Assembly (NCBI RefSeq): GCF_003841465.1
Contig: NZ_REFZ01000014.1
Coordinates: forward strand, 18,528 to 82,527
DNA from: Natrarchaeobius oligotrophus
GTDB lineage: Archaea > Halobacteriota > Halobacteria > Halobacteriales > Natrialbaceae
DNA: 64,000 bases
Direction: 5' to 3'
In this document: positions 53,495-63,982 of the stretch, piece after piece
Layout of the letters: every line of letters starts with the position of its first letter
Numbering within the stretch: the stretch's first letter is position 1
Program-made: the position numbers and the translations under genes
Notes under the pieces: generated by a model
Database searches by the model: none
Told to the model about the DNA's origin: nothing
The model's input: the letters and a program-made list of their open reading frames with translations, nothing else

Positions 53495-54325
53495 ATGGAT
53501 GGGACACCCGACGACCTCGAATTTCTCGTCACGTCGGACCACCGGGTCGCCGTGCTAAACACACTGGCCAGAGGTTCGAGTGACCGTGACGCATTGCGAT
53601 CCACAACCGGGGCTTCGTCGCCAACCATGAGCCGGATTCTCACCGACTTCGAGAATCGCAACTGGATCGAACGGGAGAGCCGGAGATACCAGCTGACCGG
53701 TCTGGGCGAGTTCGTTGCCGAACGGCTAGGGGAGTTTGTGGACGCGATGACGATCGAGCACCAACTTCGTGACGTCTGGCAGTGGTTGCCACATGAATTA
53801 GATGGGTTCAGCGTCGATTTGTTTACGGATGTAACGGTCACTCACCCGAATGCCGGCCACCCCGATAAATCCACTAAACGTCGTATCGAGTTGATCACGG
53901 AGACATCTACATGGCGAGGTGTTGGCGTGGCAATGTTGGGGTTACGGACGCTGGAAACCTCATTTGATCGATTCCTCGACCAGCATGATGAGTTCCACTG
54001 TGAGTACATCTATCCACCCGAAGTGTTCGATGAACTCCTGTCGTGGGGAGACACGGAAACAATCATGGAGGCAGCCGACAGCGACGGCTACACCGTCTTG
54101 CTGCACGAGAATCTGCCGATGGAAGATCGGTACGAAATCTCTCTCTTCGACGATTGCGTAACCATCTGTTGTTACGATCACGAGAAGGGAGGATTGCAGG
54201 CGCTCGTCGAGACGACCAGTAGCGACATGCGAACGTGGGCGGAGTCGTACTATGGGCAGTTCCGTGCAGAAGCTCAGCCGCTTAGGGACGCGTACGAACG
54301 TGGTTCACTGAGATTGCTCGAATAG
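53495..54325 (+). CDS. Helix-turn-helix transcriptional regulator with large effector domain
   Basis: 276-residue regulator. N-terminal winged helix at about 5-80: DDLEFLVTSDHRVAVLNTLARGSSDRDALRSTTGASSPTMSRILTDFENRNWIERESRRYQLTGLG in outline. The C-terminal part (85-276) looks like the effector domain found in many haloarchaeal HTH regulators; its Cys residues in CVTICCYDH may sense metals or redox. The start at 53495 (MDGTPDD) is chosen because of the promoter palindrome; an upstream ATG at 53423 is less likely. It precedes the FAD oxidoreductase gene by 109 bases and may control it. Confidence 0.82.
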   Translation: MDGTPDDLEFLVTSDHRVAVLNTLARGSSDRDALRSTTGASSPTMSRILTDFENRNWIERESRRYQLTGLGEFVAERLGEFVDAMTIEHQLRDVWQWLPHELDGFSVDLFTDVTVTHPNAGHPDKSTKRRIELITETSTWRGVGVAMLGLRTLETSFDRFLDQHDEFHCEYIYPPEVFDELLSWGDTETIMEAADSDGYTVLLHENLPMEDRYEISLFDDCVTICCYDHEKGGLQALVETTSSDMRTWAESYYGQFRAEAQPLRDAYERGSLRLLE

Positions 54326-54434
54326 GCCGAATCACCGTGGGCTGACCGATCAGTTTTTCACGCCGTGAAAGATTTTGTACGACGAAGATCCTTCAGTGGG
54401 AATCTATAACGATTTTGCGGTCGGACCGTGTCGT

Positions 54435-55877
54435 ATGGAATCTGAAACAGAAAATGAAAACCACATCGATGAATTCGAATCGGGATTTCTCGGAGACCTG
54501 ATCCGCCCCGAGGATTCCGGCTACGACGACGCTCGCGCCGTCTGGAACGGCATGATCGACAAACGTCCTGATCTGGTCGCACGATGCCAGGACGTCGCTG
54601 ACGTCATCAGTGCGGTCGAGTTCGCCCGCGACCGGGACCTGCTCGTCGCCGTCCGCGGCGGCGGTCATAACGCCGCAGGCCTCGGGACCTGCGACGACGG
54701 GATCGTCATCGATCTCTCTCCGATAAACTGGATGGACGTCGATCCCGACGCCCGGCGCGTTCGCGTCGGCGGCGGTGCCACCTGGCGAGACGTTGATCAT
54801 GCGACGCAGGCGTTCGGACTCGCAGTGCCGGGTGGGGTCGTGTCCCACACTGGTGTCGCGGGCCTCACTCTCGGTGGCGGGTACGGTCACCTCCGGCGAC
54901 AGTACGGGCTGACCTGCGACAACCTCGTCTCGGTCGATCTGATCACCGCCGACGGACGTTATCTGGCCGCCAGCGAAGACGAACATTCGGATCTCTTCTG
55001 GGCAGTCCGCGGAGGCGGCGGTACCTTCGGCATCGTGACTGCCTTCGAGTTCGAGGCACACCCGATCGGGATCGAGCTGGCCACGGTGGAGACGTGGCAC
55101 CCCATCGAGGACGCGACGGCAGCGTTCGAAGTCTGGCGTGACTTCGTCGAGACCGCGCCACCAGAAGTCAGCGGCGAAGCGATCATCTGGGGCATACCGG
55201 AGGACCCCCACTTCCCGGAGGAGCATCACGATGACCCCGTCGCTATCATCACCGCCGTCTACTGTGGCGACCCCGAGGAGGGTGAGAACCGCCTCCGACC
55301 GCTTCGGGAGTTCGGCTCGCCGCTGCTCGACTTCAGCGGTCGGACGCGATACCTCGACCTCCAGCAGGGCTTCGATCCGTTCTTCCCGGCCGGAGAGCAC
55401 CGGTACTACCAGGGGTCGATCTACCTCGATTCGCTGGACGACGAGACCATCACGAAGATCGTCGAGCGTGAGCCGTCGCGGCCGGACCCCCGGATACTCT
55501 ACTACGTGTGGAACCTCGGTGGGGCAATCGCCGACGTTCCGGAACACGCCACGGCATTCAGCGGCCGAGAGCATCCGTACCTTCTCGCCATCGACTGCAA
55601 GTGGGACGACCCCGAGGCTGACGAGGCGGTCCTCGACTGGGCGCGGTCCTTCCAGCGGGACATGGACGTCCACTCCCCGGGTGAAAGCTATCGAAACTTC
55701 CCTGGATTGGGTGAGACGGACGACATCGAGCCCGAGCGGTCACCGCGACGCGACGAGACGGCCGACCGATTAGTCGAATTGAAGGACAGATACGACCCGA
55801 CGAACGTGTTCAGCCGCAATCACGGCGTCAGGCCGTCAGAATCGGCGCGGACTGACGGAGGAGCAGGCGATGAGTGA
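54435..55877 (+). CDS. FAD-binding oxidoreductase, berberine-bridge-enzyme family
   Basis: 480-residue flavoprotein with a PCMH-type FAD domain: VAVRGGGHNAAG gives the His78 normally bound covalently to FAD, then GGGATWRDVDHAT, SHTGVAGLTLGGGYGHLRRQYGLTCDNLVSVDL and the substrate domain, ending in the BBE C-terminal segment (NFPGLGET..., LVELKDRYDPTNVFSRNHGV). The second covalent Cys seen in plant BBE is replaced here by His/Thr in SHTGVAG, so single covalent FAD binding is likely. Sugar or aromatic alcohol oxidation are usual activities. Overlaps the rhodanese gene by 8 bases. Confidence 0.9.
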   Translation: MESETENENHIDEFESGFLGDLIRPEDSGYDDARAVWNGMIDKRPDLVARCQDVADVISAVEFARDRDLLVAVRGGGHNAAGLGTCDDGIVIDLSPINWMDVDPDARRVRVGGGATWRDVDHATQAFGLAVPGGVVSHTGVAGLTLGGGYGHLRRQYGLTCDNLVSVDLITADGRYLAASEDEHSDLFWAVRGGGGTFGIVTAFEFEAHPIGIELATVETWHPIEDATAAFEVWRDFVETAPPEVSGEAIIWGIPEDPHFPEEHHDDPVAIITAVYCGDPEEGENRLRPLREFGSPLLDFSGRTRYLDLQQGFDPFFPAGEHRYYQGSIYLDSLDDETITKIVEREPSRPDPRILYYVWNLGGAIADVPEHATAFSGREHPYLLAIDCKWDDPEADEAVLDWARSFQRDMDVHSPGESYRNFPGLGETDDIEPERSPRRDETADRLVELKDRYDPTNVFSRNHGVRPSESARTDGGAGDE

Positions 55878-56325
55878 GACCGATAACCACCGGTCGCCCC
55901 AGACACAGCCGGCCCGGCACGAGAACGCTATCCAGACCAGATACGACGAGTTAGTTCGCGCGGCCGAAGCTGCCGTCAGCGTGTATACGCCAGCAGAAGC
56001 GATGGATCTGACCGGCGAAACGGGGATCGTCTTCATCGATGTCCGCGACGCTGTCGAGCTACCTGAAGGGATAGTCTCCGGAGCCATCCACACGTCCAGG
56101 GGACGGCTGGAGGCACATCTGGTTCCCGATAATCCACGGTACGTGAGTGACCTCGACGACGCGACCGAGATCATCTTCTACTGTACGAGTGGTGCGCAGT
56201 CGGCATTCGCTGCCCAACGGGCGCGTGAACTAGGGTACGACCGCGTCGGGCACCTCGATTGTGGGATTTCAGCGTGGAAGGACGCTGGAGGGCCGATGCA
56301 CGTAATCGACGATCGCTGGTGGTAG
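55870..56325 (+). CDS. Rhodanese-like domain protein
   Basis: 151-residue single-domain sulfurtransferase. Visible signatures: IVFIDVRDAVELPEGIVSGAIHTSRG at 53-78 and the catalytic Cys105 in FYCTSGAQSAFAAQRARELGY, with the active-site loop starting C-T-S-G-A-Q. The N-terminal 35 residues are a short linker. It overlaps the FAD oxidoreductase gene (ATGAGTGA), which points to an operon and coupled translation. It may deliver sulfur or detoxify thiol products of the neighbouring enzyme; inference only. Confidence 0.88.
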   Translation: MSETDNHRSPQTQPARHENAIQTRYDELVRAAEAAVSVYTPAEAMDLTGETGIVFIDVRDAVELPEGIVSGAIHTSRGRLEAHLVPDNPRYVSDLDDATEIIFYCTSGAQSAFAAQRARELGYDRVGHLDCGISAWKDAGGPMHVIDDRWW

Positions 56326-56329
56326 CCGA

Positions 56330-56474
56330 TGTTCCTGAACGCATCGAGACGGAGCGACTCACCCTCGAACGGATTTCGCACGACTCCATCGATATCTTCG
56401 ATCTTCACGAATTCTACTCGGATGGAGACGGTACAGCGGAAATGTTCGAACGCTCTTCTGTAGGTGATTGTTGA
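56330..56474 (+). pseudogene. 5' fragment of a GNAT acetyltransferase gene
   Basis: The frame VPERIETERLTLERISHDSIDIFDLHEFYSD is the characteristic N-terminus of haloarchaeal GNAT acetyltransferases, but the reading ends after 50 codons at the TGA at 56472. The start seems lost (a one-base shift near ATG at 56329). The rest of the enzyme is missing, so the gene is cut, probably by deletion. It is close to the rhodanese gene stop. Confidence 0.55.
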
Positions 56475-56634
56475 TACCGTTCGGTTCCTTGTTCGTTTGA
56501 ACGAGACTAACGTGTAGAACTACTCGTAGACGGCATCTCAGTTCAAAGTACTCACGGAAAATCGCAAGACTGCACTCCATCAACAATGTGCAACAGAAGA
56601 GCGATTGAAATATGTATAATAATTTAATTGGATT

Positions 56635-57384
56635 CTATTCGACGATGAATCCGCTCGCAAGTTCCAGAACCTCCGAGCGAGACCGCGGCTGATCGAACGC
56701 CACCGGAAAGCCAATCTCGCCGTTGAGTTCTCGCAGCAACGAGGCGTGTCGCGCTTCGACACTGTGGATACTGAGCGCAGGCGGCACGAGATCGACGTTC
56801 TCGATGGAGGGCGCTGCACCGGCGTACGCGGAGACGCCGATATCCTCGAGCATCGCACCGGTCGCGATGAACTCGTCGGGTTGCTGGACGGCCGTCCCGA
56901 AGTCGAACTGCGGGCTCGGGACCGGTTCGCCGCCGAGCATCTCGACCGTTTGACCGAGCACTTCCGCGTGCGTAATTTCGTGGTCTCGAACGGTCCGCAG
57001 TCGCTGGAGAACGCGATCCTCCATCACGCCCAACTCCGCGACCTGCTGGCGGAGGGCTGCGTCGTCGATGTTCTCGAGTCCCTCCCTGTAGAACTCGGCC
57101 TCGAGGAACTCGAGCGTTCGAGCGAAGTTGAGGATCTCGATGTCGTTTTCGAACTCGTCGGGCACTGCTTCGGGTGGTTCGTCAACCATCTGTTCGTCGT
57201 CTTTCGGCGCTTCCTTGTGGTCGTCTTTGTCGTCACCAGCCGAGGCCATCGGTGCGACACCGGCTGCACCCGCGCCGAGTATCGCGGACGCCGCGAGAAC
57301 GCGTCGTCGTGACGCTTTTCCGTCTTTCCGCCTCTGCACACTATGGTCGACTGCCGAATCGGCGTTTATTTTTTCATCTTTCAT
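56635..57384 (-). CDS. Ferritin-like domain protein with Tat signal
   Basis: 249-residue exported protein. The Tat signal SRRRVLAASAILGAGAAGVAP is followed by an acidic linker (DDKDDHKEAPKDDEQ). The rest is a ferritin-like four-helix bundle: DIEILNFARTLEFLEAEFYREGL (first Glu pair), RDHEITHAEVLGQ (Glu and His), ATGAMLEDIGVSAYAGAAPSI and SIHSVEARHASLLREL (Glu, His). This set matches the Ferritin_2-like/desiccation-related family (DUF4439-like); iron storage or redox role is possible. The ATG at 57384 is preceded by a TATA (gatgtataac) and a palindromic operator. Confidence 0.88.
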   Translation of the reverse strand: MKDEKINADSAVDHSVQRRKDGKASRRRVLAASAILGAGAAGVAPMASAGDDKDDHKEAPKDDEQMVDEPPEAVPDEFENDIEILNFARTLEFLEAEFYREGLENIDDAALRQQVAELGVMEDRVLQRLRTVRDHEITHAEVLGQTVEMLGGEPVPSPQFDFGTAVQQPDEFIATGAMLEDIGVSAYAGAAPSIENVDLVPPALSIHSVEARHASLLRELNGEIGFPVAFDQPRSRSEVLELASGFIVE

Positions 57385-57560
57385 ATGATTTCTGCTCCGT
57401 TATACATCATCGAGCGCCATATGTTGGTCATATTGGCGCTCGACGCCTTCATGCCCCAGGTCCAGTAGTATAAAATACACTCAGAGATTTTACAAAACCT
57501 TGCCGTAGGACATGTATAATGAGTTGGAATCGAGGACCTTTGGCGTTGTTAATTATGAGA
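57385..57560. other. Promoter region of the ferritin-like gene and flank of the IS element
   Basis: Contains a palindrome at 57412-57443 and AT-rich sequence up to the left end of the IS1341-type element. No gene is seen. Confidence 0.5.
57412..57443 (-). promoter_or_regulatory. Palindromic operator upstream of the ferritin-like gene
   Basis: cgagcgccatatg-ttggt-catattggcgctcg has arms matching except for one extra base. It lies just upstream of the TATA box (57395-57405) at -28 to -59 from the ATG, the classic place for an activator or repressor site, maybe for iron or redox control. Confidence 0.5.
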
Positions 57561-57934
57561 TGAACAGGCGCAAAACCTCACCCTTCAGGGTGGGGATACG
57601 CGCCGTCACGGGATGACGCTTTCAACCGACGACTGCATTACTGGATATACCACGCCCAACAACTATCTTTAATACGAAACATTCTATAAGTCCTTATCAA
57701 CACAGTCCGATGCTGGAGACGACCCGCACCTATCGAGCGAAAATCGTCAACCACACCCAAGTGAGTGACGACCTCGATAACTGCGGGTACTCAGCATCCA
57801 AACTGTGGAACGTCGCCCGCTACCACACCCAACAAGAATGGGACGAAACCGGCGAAATTCCGTCCGAAGCCGACCTCAAGCGTGAGCTAAAAGACCACGA
57901 ACGGTACAGTGACCTACAGTCTCAGTCAAGTTCG

Positions 57935-57992
57935 TTCGAGACGGCGAAGCCGTCTCGTGATGCCAATGAGCTTCGCTCATTGAGCACAGCGA
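57935..57992. repeat. Palindromic insertion in tnpB
   Basis: gagacggc-gaa-gccgtctc (57938-57956) and aatgagc-ttc-gctcatt (57965-57981) are two perfect hairpins, followed by gagcacagcgag. The TnpB reading resumes at gttctcgaagagcttgc in another frame. The insertion resembles the hairpin pair inside carB in design (GAA/TTC loops). Confidence 0.6.
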
Positions 57993-58899
57993 GTTCTCGA
58001 AGAGCTTGCTGAGTCGTTCAACGGTTGGTTCAAAAAGCGCAAGAACGGCGACACCGACGCGAATCCACCCGGCTATCGGAAGCGAGGCGACAAGCATCCA
58101 CGCTCCACCGTGACGTGGAAGCAGAACGGCATCAAACACGACTCCAAGCACAACAAACTCCGCCTGAGCAAGGGATTTAACCTCAAGAGCCACCGCTCAG
58201 ATTTCATCCTCTGTGAGTACGAAACGCGACCGGACGTGATCGTGGAGAACATCCAGCAGGTACGAGCCGTGTGGAACGGCGACGAGTAGGAACTCCACCT
58301 CGTCTGCAACGTCGAAATTCCTGTCGAGGACGCACCCGGCGACGGAACGGCTGGTATCGACCTCGGAATCAAGAACTACCTCGTCATCGCCTACGATAAC
58401 GGTGTGGCTGAATTGTATCCGGGGAACGTGCTGAAGCAAGACAAACACTACTTCATCCGCGACGAGTACGACACCGAAGGCGAAAACGGCCCGTCACGAC
58501 GTGCGCTCCGCGCTCGTCAGAAGTTTTCTCGGCGGAAAGACCACTTCTTACACGCACTCGCCAAACACATCGTTGAACAATGCATCGACCACGAGGTCGG
58601 ACATATCTCCATAGGCGACTTGAGCAAGATTCGAGAGGACGAGAACGGTGAGTCTCGAAACTGGGGTAAGCATGGCAACAAGAAACTCCACGGCTGGGAG
58701 TTCGACCGCTTCACTCGATTGCTTGAATACAAGGCGAAGGAACACGGTATTCTCGTTGACCGCACGAGCGAACGGGACACGAGCAAGACGTGTTCGTGCT
58801 GTGGACGGAAGCGTGACGCGAATCGTGTGGAGCGTGGGTTGTACGTCTGTGAGTCGTGCGGGGCGACGATGAACGCGGACGTGAATGGCGCGGTGAACA

Positions 58900-60182
<1,283 letters not shown>

Positions 60183-60189
60183 GGTGTTC

Positions 60190-61053
60190 CTATCCTCGTT
60201 CCGTTTTAAGCAAGGTCTGTTGTGCGCTTTCGAGTGATTCCGCTATTTTGGTTCCCCCGTAGCCAAAGATGTCCGAGTACCCATCAGCCGACATCAAGAT
60301 CGGGTGGAACGGGTCATCTGCGATCAGTTCTTGCCCATCGACGCTGGCATAGGCCGTTCCCGCTGGAACCGATTCGAAATTTTCGACGTGAACCTCGTAG
60401 GATATCCCGGGAGGCTTTCGAATAGGGTCGGCCATATGGAAGAAATCCGGGTCTGCAGCGGGCGCGTCACCAGGGAGCGCATCCACTAGCTTGAGGAACG
60501 CATAGGCTTGGTTTTCGGCAGCCACAGCCGCTTCCTCTGTCCCCTGGGGGCCGACCTCGATCTCGACGGAGAGTCCGCAGGAAGTGATCGCTCCCTCGTT
60601 TACTCCCCAGTGGTCGACGACGTGTGGCACGGGCATCCGCGCCGCAAGATCGAGCTGAGGGGGCTGTGATCGGTGGATGAGCGCAAACGGTGTGGGCTGA
60701 GAGCGGGTACCGTGCAGTGAGAGCGTCGTACGGTCCTGAATCAACTCACAGATCTGAGCGGCGAGTTGCTCTTCGCGATCCCCGGCTGGGTTGCCGGGAA
60801 ATACGCGATTGAGATCCGAGTCGAGATACCGTTTCCCTGCGTCGACTGCGTCCGGGTTGGCGATGACGAACGCAACGCCCCGATGTAGATCGAGGTCTGC
60901 CTCCCGCAAACGGCGTATCGCACGGACACCGCCCGTTTCGTCGCCGTGGACGCCACCGACGACCACAACCTCGGGCTCTCTCGACCCTCGAATGGTCACG
61001 TCGGGTGGGGTAATTCCACTTTTCAAGTTCTTACCTCTATTGGTGGGACACAT
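60190..61053 (-). CDS. AstE/AspA-like metal-dependent deacylase or carboxypeptidase
   Basis: 287-residue zinc enzyme of the aspartoacylase/succinylglutamate desuccinylase group (M14 fold). Zinc ligands His and Glu in GGVHGDETGG and His in LSLHGTRSQ; the catalytic Glu is likely in VEIEVGPQGTEEA. It removes acyl groups from amino acids or cleaves C-terminal residues. The GCS2-like ligase gene starts 8 bases after its stop, so the pair probably makes and breaks the same kind of amide. The start at 61053 gives 287 residues; a later ATG is not better. Confidence 0.85.
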   Translation of the reverse strand: MCPTNRGKNLKSGITPPDVTIRGSREPEVVVVGGVHGDETGGVRAIRRLREADLDLHRGVAFVIANPDAVDAGKRYLDSDLNRVFPGNPAGDREEQLAAQICELIQDRTTLSLHGTRSQPTPFALIHRSQPPQLDLAARMPVPHVVDHWGVNEGAITSCGLSVEIEVGPQGTEEAAVAAENQAYAFLKLVDALPGDAPAADPDFFHMADPIRKPPGISYEVHVENFESVPAGTAYASVDGQELIADDPFHPILMSADGYSDIFGYGGTKIAESLESAQQTLLKTERG

Positions 61054-61526
61054 TCCGATATCCTTAAAGTTCTGTCTCTCAAGCCACTCTAATGATATTC
61101 ACCAAAGTTAATATCTGACGAAAAGTGTATTTCTTCGAAACTGTTCCATCACCTTTCGCCCAGACGTATCTCCCTACGATTTCATACGGTCGCTGGGTCC
61201 CATACGTTTTCTATGTCGGAAAATAAATGGAGCGGGAGTACTACCTAGATCCTCTGTACGCAGAACGCGATGTTAGGTGGTACTCGGGGGTGTCGAGGAT
61301 TGTCCCGTGGCACAAACCGATCGCAGATTACCGTTCGGTCTTCCTCGGTTCTCGGACAGTGTAGCTGCAAACCGAGCGAGGCGACGTCTATCACACGGGC
61401 TGCTGTACGTGATTACCGGTGCAACCGTGAGACCGTCCGACGGGTGCATCGGTACCTCGGTCCCACAGACCGTGTCAGGCATCGATCGCATCGGAAAGGG
61501 CGTGCCGAATACGAGTTCCGACCGCC
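61054..61526. other. 473-base gap with one palindromic element
   Basis: No supported gene between the AstE/AspA-like gene and the pterin dehydratase gene. It holds the promoter of the AstE-like gene (AT-rich patch around 61070-61130) and a palindromic element at 61399-61478. Confidence 0.55.
61399..61478. repeat. Palindromic intergenic element, copy 10
   Basis: gctgctgtacgtgattaccggtgcaaccgt on the left pairs with acgggtgcatcggtacc on the right (13 of 15 in the core arms), with end sequence cccacagaccgtgtcag. It is the only copy seen right of 39 kb and is not at a stop codon. Confidence 0.45.
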
Positions 61527-61880
61527 TCACTCGGGTGCATACTCCTCGTGGATTCGGTCCATTCGCGCTGCCATGACGAAATCAGCCTTGTGGAGGCCGT
61601 CGATCTTGTGCGTCCACATCTCGATCGTTACTTCGCCCCACTGGAGATGGATATCCGGATGGTGCCACTCGTCTTCGGCGAGTTCACCGACTTCGTACGT
61701 AAACTCCAGCGCGTCGCGGAAGTCCTCGAACGGATACGTTCCTTCGAGGTGGTGCTCGTCCACGACAGTCCAGACGTCGCCCTCGAGTTCCTCGAGGTGC
61801 GTTTCGAATTCCGCTTCCGCGAGCGGCTCGTCCTCGGACGTGCACGCTTCACACTCCTGATCCGCGAGTGAATGAGACAT
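61527..61880 (-). CDS. 4a-hydroxytetrahydrobiopterin dehydratase (pterin-4a-carbinolamine dehydratase)
   Basis: 117-residue enzyme that dehydrates 4a-hydroxytetrahydropterin, recycling the cofactor of aromatic amino acid hydroxylases. The family signature is complete: EDEWHHPDI with His73 and His74, then [28 protein letters not shown] (His91, Asp100). The N-terminus has Cys residues in CEACTSEDE, an extra for haloarchaea. The start at 61880 (MSHSLADQ) is right for the family. A matching hydroxylase is not in the window. Confidence 0.92.
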   Translation of the reverse strand: MSHSLADQECEACTSEDEPLAEAEFETHLEELEGDVWTVVDEHHLEGTYPFEDFRDALEFTYEVGELAEDEWHHPDIHLQWGEVTIEMWTHKIDGLHKADFVMAARMDRIHEEYAPE

Positions 61881-62004
61881 CGTTCCTCCTACGTCTTCGC
61901 TCCCTATACATGTTCTCGGTCGATCCGCGCTCGAGCGGCGGGGACCGAACCGGCAAACGCTCACGGCGGGTTTTCGACCGCGTTGATTTCCCAATCAAAG
62001 AGGT

Positions 62005-62376
62005 TCAGTGGCCGTAATCACATTGGTTAAAGTGATTGGCGTTAAGTAAGGTAAGGGCAACTAATACCCCCCAGGAAGCCACCACTACACCCAGTTCTGG
62101 CAGCGTTCGGTACCCCCATTCAACGACGCCAAAGTACCCAAACAAAATCCCGAGGTGAGCGGGGATAACAACGATACCGACACGGTGTGGTCGCCAGAGA
62201 GAGATATAAACCCCTAACAAACCGGTCCCGGTGAGGAACGCGAAGACGAATTTGGGAGAGCCGAAATCCACAGATAGTAGCAGTTTCCATCCGAAGTATA
62301 TCGTGGAAAGTAACACGATGCCAAGGACAAACGAGAGGCTCAACTTAGGGACTTCGAACGATCTGTTGGTTACCAT
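62005..62376 (-). CDS. Small four-helix membrane protein
   Basis: 123-residue integral membrane protein with about four helices: LSFVLGIVLLSTIYFGWKLLL, FVFAFLTGTGLLGVYISLW, VGIVVIPAHLGILFGYFGVV, LGVVVASWGVLVALTLLNA. A charged loop SLWRPHRVG follows helix 2. The C-terminal tail NHFNQCDYGH has Cys and His. The family is not recognised. The start at 62376 is preferred over 62505 as it gives a shorter polar N-terminus. Confidence 0.65.
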   Translation of the reverse strand: MVTNRSFEVPKLSLSFVLGIVLLSTIYFGWKLLLSVDFGSPKFVFAFLTGTGLLGVYISLWRPHRVGIVVIPAHLGILFGYFGVVEWGYRTLPELGVVVASWGVLVALTLLNANHFNQCDYGH

Positions 62377-62440
62377 ATGCAGATAATTACAATATTGGAG
62401 CAGGGAATAATAAATGCTGCGGGTCTGAGCCAGTACGAGA

Positions 62441-63142
62441 TTAACTTGGCTCAGTGATGTCGCCCCAGAAGTAGGGTCCAGGGACTGTCGTTTCTCCATA
62501 CTCAAGCAAGCGATACATATTAGCAGGGGCGATCAACAAGCCGGTCGCGATTTCGTCCCACGGATCAGCAGTGAGATAGTCGTTTTCGGTTGCATTCATG
62601 ATTGCAGGAACACGCTCTCGATCTTGCCAGTAGAACCAATCCTCGTCGTGGAATACCATCGTAGCATCGCCATCAAGGATCGCATAGGCGAGCGGTTCGA
62701 AGATAAGAGAACAGCTGTAGGCCGCCGCCAGTGCTTTAAGTGCAGCAGCGATTTTCGCAACAGGAAGTGCCGCCGGCTGAACAGCCCCACTCGAACCTGC
62801 TCCACGGAATTCATCTATCAGCGTACAGATGAGGTCGACAACTAACTCAATTCCAGGATTATATGGAAGTCCCGGTGAATCAACCGCAAGATAAATACCG
62901 TGCTCTGGCGCGTCGATGACATCAGATTCGCCGATCTTGTCACCCCCGATCTCAGCTGAGACTCCCGGGATGACATCCATTGGCGAAGCCTCGTCCTGTT
63001 GTGCTTGGACTTGTTGAGGATCAGCATAGTAGTCGATTAATTGCTCGAGCTGGTTCTCGTCAAGGTCATTGGCAGTAGCGGTGGTGTGCTCCGGTTTTGG
63101 ACCGGCATAAGCGTGAATTTGACCAGTCTCGTTCAGATCACG
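62441..63142 (-). pseudogene. Hypothetical gene, 5' end cut by the IS5-type element
   Basis: The frame is open from 63142 down to 62441 (about 233 codons), then meets the IS boundary. The first visible residues read RDLNETGQIHAYAGPKPEHTT, then LDENQLEQLIDYYADP and the rest with GIYLAVDSPGLPYNPGIELVVDLICTLIDEF and WFYWQDRERVPAIMNA. I do not recognise the family. An internal ATG at 62980 could allow a shorter product. The original start and maybe a signal are lost. Confidence 0.55.
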
Positions 63143-63175
63143 CGGCTCTGTTGAATCGCTGTAAGGCGGTGGATT

Positions 63176-63844
63176 TCATTGTTTGACGGCACGTTTGATG
63201 TTGTAGACGACACACATCAGAGCAATTTCACGGAACTCTCGATACCAGCTACGCGCTCGCACGGCGTAGCCGAGCGAGCGCTTGACGGCGGAGTTGACGG
63301 TTTCGGTCATTGACCGCTGTGCGTACCGATCTTCGTCAATGCGGGCGTTGTGTGCGTGATCGTACGGCGCGAAGATCCGGTGTTTGATCAGTGGTCGAAT
63401 GTCGAGGTCACGGAGTCGGTCGCGGAGTTGTTGCTTGTCATAGCCCTTATCAGCGGCTAAAGACCGCAGATCGCCCGCGTTCCGGCGGGCGATCTGCTCA
63501 CAGAGATCCGCGTCACTACCTTCTAGCGTCGTCGAGCAGTGAAGATCGAGCACAGCTTGCGTTGCTGTATCGACGAGTTTTGTGACTTTGAGCGTTTGAA
63601 CCCGGTAATTCGTTCGGTGGCAGTAGTGGCGGCTTGCACGATCACGTTCGTAGAATGTTGCGTCGATAGCAGCGTGTTCGGATGGATCGTGTAGCTGCGC
63701 CGACTGGCGCAGCAACACTCGACACACGCTCATACTGATCCGGTCGAACGCCTTACACAACGTGGATGGTGAGGGGAGATCGGCCGCGCTGAGGCCAATC
63801 TCCCCGGTTATTTGTGGCATCTCCTTGAGTAAGTCAATCGTCAT
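63176..63844 (-). pseudogene. IS5-family transposase, N-terminal part missing
   Basis: 222 visible residues of a DDE transposase. They include TIDLLKEMPQITGEIGLSAADLPSP, the first catalytic Asp in AAIDATFYERD, the second in LAADKGYDKQQ, and the C-terminal Glu region with MTETVNSAVKRSLGYAVRARSWYREFREIALMCVVYNIKRAV. Full-length relatives, as I recall, have about 50 more N-terminal residues before LRIYLDTSYRM; here the frame continues only 15 codons upstream, to a TAG at 63891. So the protein is truncated and probably inactive, or uses a frameshift. Confidence 0.75.
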
Positions 63845-63944
63845 TCGGTAGGACGTATCGAGGTAAATCCGCAGACTATCCGTCTTTAGCTAAGCGAGAA
63901 ACCACGTGACAGCGGCGGCTTATCGAGGCATCTTTTCGAGAGGA

Positions 63945-63982
63945 ATGAGGAGGCGACGAGTGTGCACAACGAAGCCTCCTCA
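63945..63982. repeat. Hairpin upstream of the IS5-type transposase
   Basis: atgaggaggc and gcctcctcat are perfect 10-base inverted arms around an 18-base loop (gacgagtgtgcacaacgaa). It may be part of an IS end or a separate repeat. Confidence 0.35.

Noticed and set aside
60190..61053. M14 carboxypeptidase (digestive type)
   Set aside because: Zinc ligands and length match the AstE/AspA group instead; no signal peptide.
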